A stretch of 5,697 bases of DNA. Origin: Candidatus Saccharibacteria bacterium UBA5152 (GTDB lineage Bacteria > Patescibacteriota > Saccharimonadia > Saccharimonadales > UBA4665). The stretch covers positions 18,725 through 24,421 of the forward strand of contig DHXQ01000015.1 in the NCBI GenBank assembly GCA_002413755.1, in the 5' to 3' direction. Shown here piece after piece: positions 1-4,542 of this stretch. How positions within the stretch are numbered: position 1 is the stretch's first letter; every line of letters begins with the position of its first letter. A program made the position numbers and the translations under genes. The notes beneath the pieces were generated by a model. The model was not told the DNA's origin. It did no database searches and saw only the letters and a list, made by a program, of their open reading frames with translations.

Positions 1-335
1 GTGCCACCAAGCTCGTGAATCCGGTCAGCCTCGTACGGGTTACGCAAACTGGCAATCGCCACCCCCGCATATTCTTGCGGCTCCGCGTTGGATTTTTGGA
101 ACAGCTCGACCGCTCGGTCGATCAGCACGGCCAATCCATACTCCGTACGCCATTCAGCGCTCAGTGCCCGCAAATGCTCACGGTCCAATGGCGAGCCACG
201 ACGGCGCAGCTCCTCACGCAGCACATCAGTCACTGATATAAATAAAAACCCGTGACGGGTCGCCAAAATGTGGCCCAGTGTATCTTTGCCGGCGCCACTT
301 GTGCCGCCTATTCCAATAATCTTTCCTTGCATCAT
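1..335 (-). CDS. P-loop nucleotide kinase-like protein, C-terminus cut off by the window edge
   Basis: The visible 111 residues begin with a Walker A motif at residues 9-17 (GGTSGAGKD within IGIGGTSGAGKDTLG), directly after a first beta strand. This is the layout of nucleoside-monophosphate and dephospho-CoA kinases. About 15 residues later comes VTDVLREELRRRG, and the visible end reads VAIASLRNPYEADRIHELGG. Both resemble the LID-less small kinases annotated as UPF0200 or dephospho-CoA-kinase-like, in which the second motif (often DGIRSxxE) follows the second Asp-bearing strand. The likely role is transfer of phosphate from ATP to a nucleotide-type substrate in the cytoplasm, but the substrate cannot be read. 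Two consecutive ATG codons stand at the start; I take the first, preceded by AGGTG. The gene follows the membrane protein gene by 55 bases and may have its own promoter. The rest of the protein is outside the window. Confidence 0.75.
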   Translation of the reverse strand, partial: MMQGKIIGIGGTSGAGKDTLGHILATRHGFLFISVTDVLREELRRRGSPLDREHLRALSAEWRTEYGLAVLIDRAVELFQKSNAEPQEYAGVAIASLRNPYEADRIHELGG

Positions 336-340
336 CACCT

Positions 341-346
341 ATTATA
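341..346 (-). promoter_or_regulatory. Perfect -10 hexamer just upstream of the kinase gene
   Basis: The minus strand reads TATAAT, ending five bases before the first ATG of the kinase gene. Transcription would normally begin about seven bases downstream of the hexamer, that is at or next to the ATG, giving a leaderless or nearly leaderless message. No good -35 element lies at the usual 16-18 base distance. A TTGAGT is present at 368-373, but the spacer would be 21 bases. The promoter is therefore plausible rather than certain. Confidence 0.4.
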
Positions 347-362
347 CCCAAGATGCGCCGTA

Positions 363-382
363 CGCCTACTCAAAACTAGGCG
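363..382. repeat. Inverted repeat between the membrane-protein gene and the kinase gene
   Basis: CGCCTA at 363-368 and TAGGCG at 377-382 are perfect complements separated by an 8-base loop. No T-run follows on either strand, so it is not a classical terminator. It sits where the -35 region of the kinase promoter would fall, so it could be an operator, a stabilising hairpin at the 3' end of the upstream message, or chance. Confidence 0.45.
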
Positions 383-390
383 AATCTCAG

Positions 391-999
391 TTATGATTCC
401 GCGATGATTCGCACCCGCAGGGCGACCAGCCGTAGTAATACTGCAACTGTATGCCACAAGAGGAGGCTGACAATAAACCACACAATGTACTGCACAATCT
501 TATTCGAACCCAAGAAATCGACAAAGACCGGCCCCTTCAGTGTTTTTGCCACAGGGCCAACGAGCACCAGAATCAAGCCAGCCAGCGCTGCCGCCCGAAA
601 GGCCGTACGCTCAATCATCATTCGGAGTGGCCGGCCGCGATCAGCACCCTTGGGCCACACAAAGCGGCGTAGCGATATGTCATCATCAAGTTCGGCAATA
701 TAGCGTGCTAAGCCGCGCAGAAGTACATAGACACCCAACCCGACCAAAGCCCAAAAGGCTCCAACAACCAGCACGTCAGTTCGTGATTGACCTAGCACCG
801 TTGTCAGAGCATGGTCTGCAGTACTCGCGATCGAGCGTTGGATGGCGCTATCACTGGGTAGCCGCAAGTAATGCTTAATCCAAACAAACTGGTTTAGAAC
901 AATCGTAAAAATCGCCAAGCACACACTCAGTACTCCGCTGATCGGGCTAGGTAAGAATAATCCGAAAAAGTTTTTTAGTTTTGACTGCTTATTTTGCAT
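391..999 (-). CDS. Four-helix integral membrane protein of unknown function
   Basis: The 202-residue protein is not one I recognise. Four hydrophobic stretches are visible at about residues 20-42, 75-95, 135-152 and 168-192. The short N-terminus (MQNKQSKLKN) is positively charged, as is the central loop at 96-134, which holds an LDDD cluster followed by RRFVWPKG and GRPLR. By the positive-inside rule, the N-terminus, central loop and C-terminus lie in the cytoplasm, with loops of about 32 and 15 residues outside. There are no catalytic motifs, no repeated cysteines and no recognisable transporter signature. The single ATG at the start is preceded by only a weak purine stretch (AATGGTAA). The gene follows the muramidase gene by 39 bases on the same strand and could be co-transcribed with it; I found no convincing promoter of its own in the gap. 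A role in the envelope is inferred from topology and neighbours only. Confidence 0.75.
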   Translation of the reverse strand: MQNKQSKLKNFFGLFLPSPISGVLSVCLAIFTIVLNQFVWIKHYLRLPSDSAIQRSIASTADHALTTVLGQSRTDVLVVGAFWALVGLGVYVLLRGLARYIAELDDDISLRRFVWPKGADRGRPLRMMIERTAFRAAALAGLILVLVGPVAKTLKGPVFVDFLGSNKIVQYIVWFIVSLLLWHTVAVLLRLVALRVRIIAES

Positions 1000-1038
1000 T
1001 TACCATTAGCTTAACAAATATTAGCCAGATACGGAAGC

Positions 1039-2595
1039 CTACCAGGTCCAGTGTGCCAGTAGTATGGCCAGGTCGGCCGCGCCGACAACCCCGTCCTTGT
1101 TAAAATCAGCGGCTGGATAGTTCAGGCCATCGTAAGATATGAGTACCGATAGATCCGGAGCATTGACCCGGCCGTCGCCATTGGTATCGCCAGGAATGAT
1201 GGTGGCCGCGGTCAATGTCAGACTAACGGGGCTGCTCGTTGCCGCATTACCCGCGGCGTCATAGGCTTTAGCAGCCAGGCTATGCGCGCCGGCAGCCAGG
1301 CCCGTTGTCGGCCAGGTGTAGCCGTACGGAGCCGCGGTGGCGGTAGATTTCAAGGCGCCGTCAACGTAGAACTCCACCTTGGCGACCGCAACATTATCAA
1401 CTGCCGTGGCCGCGATTGCGACCGGGGTGCCGACCGCCACGCTACTGCCGCCGGCCGGAGCCGTTATCGATACCGTTGGCGGTGTGGTATCGGCGTCCAC
1501 CAGCGTAATCGGGATCGTCGTCGTGCCTACATTGCCGGCGGCATCATATGCGCTGGCTACGATTGTCCGCGGGCCGGGAGTATTGCCCGATAGCGGCGAC
1601 CATTCGTAGGTATATGGCGGGGCGGTGATCGTTTTGATCAAGTACGTATCGAGGTAGAATGAAACCTTGGTAACGCCGATATTGTCACTGGCTGCAGCAG
1701 ACAGCGTGACCGGTTGCAGCTTGACGACGGTTGCGCCCGATGTCGGCGCCGTAATTGACACGGTGGGCGCCGTCGTATCGGTTGGTATACCCGCCAGATT
1801 CTTTAGAAAATCCAGGTTATGGTAGATGACATCGGCGTCAATCGGCGATGTGCCGGCCACGGTCGCACTGGCCGTGAACTGGCGGAACGTATACTCCGAC
1901 CAGCCATTGAGCTTGGCAGATGGATACGGATCTTCCGATGTACCCTGGGCGCCGACTTTTGCCAGCAGCGTATTGAGGCTGCCGCTGCCGCCGACATAGA
2001 TCGAAATCCACAGCAGTGTGCCCGCTGGGGCGGGCGGATTATGCAGATAGCCTGCTTGGGTGGCACTGCCCCAATACCAGCCGCCGGTGTAGATCACCCA
2101 CGTCCGGCCCGGCGTCTTGGGCTGGCAACGGGCCAGGAAATCTTTGACATCCTGGTAACTCGGGCCGGTGGTAGACGTCTGCAGTTCCACGTCAAGCGCT
2201 AACATGATGCCACTCGTGCCACCGGTCTGGTTCAACCGGTCAAGGTAATGGTCGCATTGGGCGGCCCCGTTGCCGACATTCAGGAAATGGTACGCGCCGG
2301 GGATCAGCCCGCCGTTCTTGGCGTTGGTGCGGGTGGTCGCAAAGTTGCTGTCATTAGATGTCGTACCCTGCGTTGCCTTCATGAACTGATAGACAACGCC
2401 CTCGGCCTTCAGCTTAGTCACATCGAGGGTTGCGTTCCAATGTGAGGTATCAACTCCGACAAGCGGCGGCGCCGCTGCTGCCCGCGTCGACAGCAGGCTA
2501 TGACCAGCAAACGCCACCACGGCCACACTGACCAGAACAATGATGATCTGAGTAAACTGCCCATCGAGTTTTTCTCTAATTCGCAACCGACTCAC
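1039..2595 (-). CDS. Secreted GH25 muramidase (lysozyme) with two Ig-like domains and a dockerin-like C-terminus
   Basis: This 518-residue protein should cleave the N-acetylmuramic acid to N-acetylglucosamine bond of peptidoglycan outside the cell. Residues 1-15 are charged and about 16-42 are hydrophobic and end in an Ala-rich stretch: an export signal, cleaved or kept as an anchor. Residues 44-270 form the glycoside hydrolase family 25 domain, with the opening GVDTSHW (Asp49), the family's catalytic DxE as Asp135-Val-Glu137 in ALDVEL, and IDADVIY near the end. Cys114 and Cys157 could form a disulfide. Two homologous Ig-like domains follow at about 274-366 and 370-462, each starting with PTVSITAP and ending with AYDAAGN plus a final strand. 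Residues 467-516 carry two EF-hand-like calcium loops of dockerin type. The start is GTG, overlapping the upstream stop codon as GTGA; the weak local Shine-Dalgarno fits translational coupling. Target wall and binding partner are not shown by the sequence. Confidence 0.93.
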   Translation of the reverse strand: MSRLRIREKLDGQFTQIIIVLVSVAVVAFAGHSLLSTRAAAAPPLVGVDTSHWNATLDVTKLKAEGVVYQFMKATQGTTSNDSNFATTRTNAKNGGLIPGAYHFLNVGNGAAQCDHYLDRLNQTGGTSGIMLALDVELQTSTTGPSYQDVKDFLARCQPKTPGRTWVIYTGGWYWGSATQAGYLHNPPAPAGTLLWISIYVGGSGSLNTLLAKVGAQGTSEDPYPSAKLNGWSEYTFRQFTASATVAGTSPIDADVIYHNLDFLKNLAGIPTDTTAPTVSITAPTSGATVVKLQPVTLSAAASDNIGVTKVSFYLDTYLIKTITAPPYTYEWSPLSGNTPGPRTIVASAYDAAGNVGTTTIPITLVDADTTPPTVSITAPAGGSSVAVGTPVAIAATAVDNVAVAKVEFYVDGALKSTATAAPYGYTWPTTGLAAGAHSLAAKAYDAAGNAATSSPVSLTLTAATIIPGDTNGDGRVNAPDLSVLISYDGLNYPAADFNKDGVVGAADLAILLAHWTW

Positions 2596-2924
2596 GACCG
2601 CACTTCAGCCGTCTGGCAGGTTATCTGACCGGCATGCCGCGACCATAAGTATTGATACAGCGGTGCGCACACCTGGTAGCGACCAGGGCTCTCGGCTTCA
2701 ATTTGGTAGCCCCGCCTCTCCAGCCGCAGGCGAACGCTATCATCGATAGCAATCTGGTCGGCACTGTACACCGGCTTGCCCGCGCTGCTAGTATGCTCAA
2801 CTGCACCGACTATCATGGCTACATCATGCCGCGTCGAACCGTTATACGTCAAAACTTGGGTCGACCGGACCAGTCCAGCGACTACTACAACCAGTACGAA
2901 AACGATAAGATACATCTTCTTCAC
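2592..2924 (-). CDS. Small membrane-anchored protein of unknown function, coupled to the muramidase gene
   Basis: The 110-residue protein has a short positive N-terminus (MKKM) and one hydrophobic segment at about residues 5-18. The remaining ~90 polar residues would lie outside the membrane, making it a signal-anchored or secreted protein. The outer part contains two cysteines (86 and 103), far enough apart for a disulfide, and a segment rich in charged residues (IDDSVRLRLERRGYQIE) that may be a short helix. I do not recognise a family. I chose the GTG at 2924 because AAGGAAG lies six bases upstream; an in-frame ATG three codons later is the alternative. The stop overlaps the GTG of the muramidase gene by four bases, so the two proteins are probably made together. 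A role with the muramidase (anchoring, localisation, folding or control) is inference from this coupling only. Confidence 0.8.
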   Translation of the reverse strand: MKKMYLIVFVLVVVVAGLVRSTQVLTYNGSTRHDVAMIVGAVEHTSSAGKPVYSADQIAIDDSVRLRLERRGYQIEAESPGRYQVCAPLYQYLWSRHAGQITCQTAEVRS

Positions 2925-2930
2925 AGCGAA

Positions 2931-2938
2931 CTTCCTTA
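2931..2938 (-). promoter_or_regulatory. Shine-Dalgarno site that fixes the GTG start of the small anchored protein
   Basis: The minus strand reads TAAGGAAG here, with the AAGGAAG core six bases before the GTG at 2924. This spacing favours GTG over the in-frame ATG nine bases further on. Confidence 0.65.
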
Positions 2939-2944
2939 GATATA

Positions 2945-2973
2945 ACTGTAAAGCGGTACTGCTGATCAGTCAA
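2945..2973 (-). promoter_or_regulatory. Sigma-70-type promoter for the anchored protein and muramidase genes
   Basis: On the minus strand, TTGACT (2968-2973, five of six consensus bases) is followed by exactly 17 bases and TACAGT (2945-2950, four of six). Transcription would begin near 2938, giving a very short leader that starts about at the Shine-Dalgarno site. An overlapping TTATAT (2940-2945) is a better -10 by sequence, but the spacer would be 22 bases. The promoter should be read by the RpoD encoded upstream. Confidence 0.55.
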
Positions 2974-3052
2974 TGCGCTTATGATTGAGCAGAGCGAAAT
3001 CCTCTGCTGAGCGCAGCGAAGCTAGATGATTGAGCTTCCGGGAATGTACGCC

Positions 3053-3067
3053 AAATGTCAGACATTT
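3053..3067. promoter_or_regulatory. Perfect 7+1+7 palindrome, operator-like
   Basis: AAATGTC, a central A, and GACATTT form a perfect odd-centred palindrome. A one-base centre cannot fold into a hairpin without losing inner pairs, so this shape suits a site for a dimeric DNA-binding protein. It lies about 80 bases upstream of the muramidase-operon -35 element and 225 bases beyond the end of rpoD. It is also the interior of a larger stem (3041-3084), so an RNA explanation remains open. It does not match an operator I know. Confidence 0.4.
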
Positions 3068-3151
3068 TCAGAATGGCGAATTCCGAGGGGATAAGGGGCT
3101 GAGCAATCTGGTTCAGCGGTGCGCCGACTCGAGCCCATTTCGAATCGAGGG

Positions 3152-3181
3152 GGTGGCTAGCGCCACGTGCTAGCCCCTTTT
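3152..3181 (+). terminator. Intrinsic terminator-like hairpin on the plus strand
   Basis: GGCTAGC (3155-3161) pairs with GCTAGCC (3169-3175) around a 7-base loop. Past a bulged T at 3154, two more G-C pairs extend the stem, and TTTT follows at 3178-3181. The T-run exists only in the plus direction, where no gene precedes it. It may end a small RNA or block antisense transcription into rpoD. An alternative inner hairpin, GTGGC-TAGC-GCCAC, uses part of the same bases. Confidence 0.5.
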
Positions 3182-3292
3182 GCGGATGCAGTACAAGGAG
3201 ACAGCGAAGCGCGGAGCAAGCCGTACTATAAGGTACGGTGCGCGAGCACTGGAGATGGCGACGCAGTAATGCGCCGCATTCGTGGCTTGCCG

Positions 3293-4513
3293 CTACTTGA
3301 TGTAGTCGTGGAGCTTCTTAGCGTCCTTGTGCTTGCGAAGCTTGGCGAGAGCCTTGGCTTCAATCTGACGAATACGTTCACGAGTGACGGAGAATTCCTG
3401 GCCGACTTCCTCTAGCGTGTGCTGTTTGCCGTCTTCCAAGCCGAAGCGGAGCTTCAGGATTTTCTGCTCGCGCTCGGTTAGAGCGCTCAAAATCTCCTTC
3501 ACCTGCTCTTTGAGGAGCTGATTAGTGGCTGATTCTTCCGGTGAAACGGTGTCTTCGTCTTCGATGAAGTCTGACAAAACAGAATCTTCTTCGTCGTCGC
3601 GGATCGAGGCGTCCAAAGAGGAGATGTCCTGCTTGATCTTCATGATGTGCTCGACTTTGTCGACTTCGATTTCCATTTCCTTGGCGATTTCTTCGTTGGA
3701 AGGTTCGCGGTTCAATTCCTGAGTCAGGCGGCGCTGGGTGCGGAGGAGTTTGTTGATGGTTTCCACCATGTGGACTGGGATGCGGATGGTGCGGGCCTGA
3801 TCAGCGATGGCACGGGTAATCGCCTGGCGAATCCACCAGGTAGCGTAAGTTGAGAACTTGAAGCCCTTGTCGGGGTCGAACTTTTCAACGGCGCGCAGGA
3901 GGCCGGTGTTGCCTTCTTGAATCAAGTCGAGTAGGTCAAGTCCACGGCCAACGTAGCGCTTGGCGATCGAGACGACCAGGCGCATGTTGGCTTCGGCCAT
4001 CTTGTCTTTGGCCTTCTTGGAACCGGCCTTGATTTCGTAGGCTAGCTTGAGCTCTTCTTCGGCGTTCAGCAGTGGAATTTTACCGATTTCGCGGAGGTAG
4101 AGGCGGACGGAGTCGTCGGCGACATCATCGTCGAGGTAGACAACTGCGCTACCGCTCCCCTGCACTTCTTCTTCCTCTTCTTCGACTTCGGCGACCCAAT
4201 CGTCCGTGAAGGCGGTGGGTTCTGGGTCGGTGGTGATCACTTCGATGCTGGCATCAGCAAATTCGGTGTACAGGGCGTCCAGCACTTCGGCGTTCTCGGG
4301 GGTTTCAGGGATAATGGCGAAAATGTCTTTAGCATCGACGTGGCCTTCTTTGATGGCCTTTTCGATCAGTTGTTTCTTTTGAGTATCAAGGTCGACGACT
4401 GGCGCATCTTTAGTAACCGGCGCGGTTTTTTTGGCGTCAACTGGCTTCTTTGATTCTGTGGGCTTTGCGGCCTTTTTGTCGTCTTTTGGTGTATTCTTCT
4501 TGGCATCAGCCAT
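3293..4513 (-). CDS. rpoD: Primary RNA polymerase sigma factor (RpoD/SigA)
   Basis: The 406-residue protein is the housekeeping sigma factor that directs RNA polymerase to -10/-35 promoters. Regions in order: a Lys/Ala/Pro-rich tail (1-40); a short region 1.1-like segment (about 43-95); an acidic linker with seven glutamates in a row at 111-116 and flank (EVEEEEEEV); region 1.2 (133-163, VRLYLREIGKIPLL); region 2 (about 170-250), including core-binding DLIQEGNTGLLRAVEKFD and the -10-reading, DNA-melting segment FSTYATWWIRQAI plus RTIRIPVHM; region 3 (about 251-330) with an acidic region 3.2 finger (DDEEDSVLSDFIEDED); and region 4 (about 340-402), with the -35-reading helix-turn-helix TLEEVGQEFSVTRERIRQIE. 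Length fits a compact SigA without the large insertion of E. coli sigma-70. It follows dnaG by 29 bases, as in the classic macromolecular-synthesis operon. Confidence 0.98.
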   Translation of the reverse strand: MADAKKNTPKDDKKAAKPTESKKPVDAKKTAPVTKDAPVVDLDTQKKQLIEKAIKEGHVDAKDIFAIIPETPENAEVLDALYTEFADASIEVITTDPEPTAFTDDWVAEVEEEEEEVQGSGSAVVYLDDDVADDSVRLYLREIGKIPLLNAEEELKLAYEIKAGSKKAKDKMAEANMRLVVSIAKRYVGRGLDLLDLIQEGNTGLLRAVEKFDPDKGFKFSTYATWWIRQAITRAIADQARTIRIPVHMVETINKLLRTQRRLTQELNREPSNEEIAKEMEIEVDKVEHIMKIKQDISSLDASIRDDEEDSVLSDFIEDEDTVSPEESATNQLLKEQVKEILSALTEREQKILKLRFGLEDGKQHTLEEVGQEFSVTRERIRQIEAKALAKLRKHKDAKKLHDYIK

Positions 4514-4519
4514 AGGTAG

Positions 4520-4525
4520 CTCCTT
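4520..4525 (-). promoter_or_regulatory. Strong Shine-Dalgarno site of rpoD
   Basis: AAGGAG on the minus strand lies six bases before the rpoD ATG at 4513. It fixes that start and gives rpoD its own efficient initiation although it follows dnaG closely. Confidence 0.75.
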
Positions 4526-4542
4526 GCGCTTAAGTTATAACG

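Larger units (their letters stand above)
2988..3181 (+). ncRNA. Candidate structured small RNA on the strand opposite to all genes
   Basis: This is a tentative call. Consecutive hairpins fill the interval and it ends in a GC-rich hairpin with TTTT on the plus strand. One stem (GCTGAGC with GTTCAGC) is fully paired only on the plus strand, where it uses a G-U pair; on the minus strand it would have an A-C mismatch. A possible -10 (TATGAT, 2980-2985) would start transcription near 2992, giving about 190 nucleotides, but its -35 region is poor. One weaker stem (3126-3146) is better on the minus strand, which speaks against it. I could not fit it to tRNA, tmRNA, SRP RNA or RNase P RNA; 6S RNA has a similar length but I see no single long rod with a central bubble. 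Confidence 0.28.
2925..3292. other. 368-base intergenic region dense in inverted repeats
   Basis: No credible protein gene lies here. Working from low to high coordinates, it holds the minus-strand promoter of the muramidase operon and then these inverted repeats: AGCAGAG/CTCTGCT (2988-2994 with 3002-3008); GAAGCT/AGCTTC (3018-3023 with 3033-3038); a two-part stem GGAAT plus CGCCA with TGGCG plus ATTCC (3041-3053 with 3074-3084); the AAATGTC palindrome inside it; GCTGAGC/GTTCAGC (3098-3104 with 3111-3117); a GACTCGA/TCGAATC near-repeat (3126-3146); a terminator-like hairpin (3152-3181); CCGTAC/GTACGG (3221-3226 with 3233-3238); and AATGCG-C-CGCATT (3268-3280). On the rpoD side no hairpin with a T-run is seen on the minus strand, so how the dnaG-rpoD transcript ends is unclear. 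Confidence 0.7.

Noticed and set aside
15..236. Plus-strand 73-codon open frame at the window start
   Set aside because: It is antisense to the P-loop kinase, whose Walker A motif makes the minus-strand frame the real gene.
1282..2445. Several plus-strand open frames opposite the muramidase gene
   Set aside because: They are rich in Arg, Gly and Ala as expected for the complement of a GC-rich gene, show no domain, and lie wholly within a confident gene.
2592..2594. UGA read as an amino acid, as in Gracilibacteria and Absconditabacteria
   Set aside because: TGA closes the small anchored-protein gene exactly at the muramidase start, and no gene needs an in-frame TGA to stay open.
3126..3150. 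TTCGAATC with flanking repeats, resembling a tRNA T-loop, and GGGGCTG/TAGCCCC resembling an acceptor stem
   Set aside because: The bases around TTCGAATC do not form a T-stem at the correct distance from the would-be acceptor, and no anticodon or D-arm can be fitted on either strand.
3014..3210. Direct repeat CAGCGAAGC at 3014-3022 and 3202-3210
   Set aside because: A single nine-base match over 368 bases is within what chance can give, and no longer unit or third copy is visible.
3167..3415. Plus-strand 82-codon open frame running from the intergenic region into rpoD
   Set aside because: It starts inside the terminator hairpin, has no ribosome binding site and mostly mirrors the 3' end of rpoD; its composition is that of an antisense shadow.
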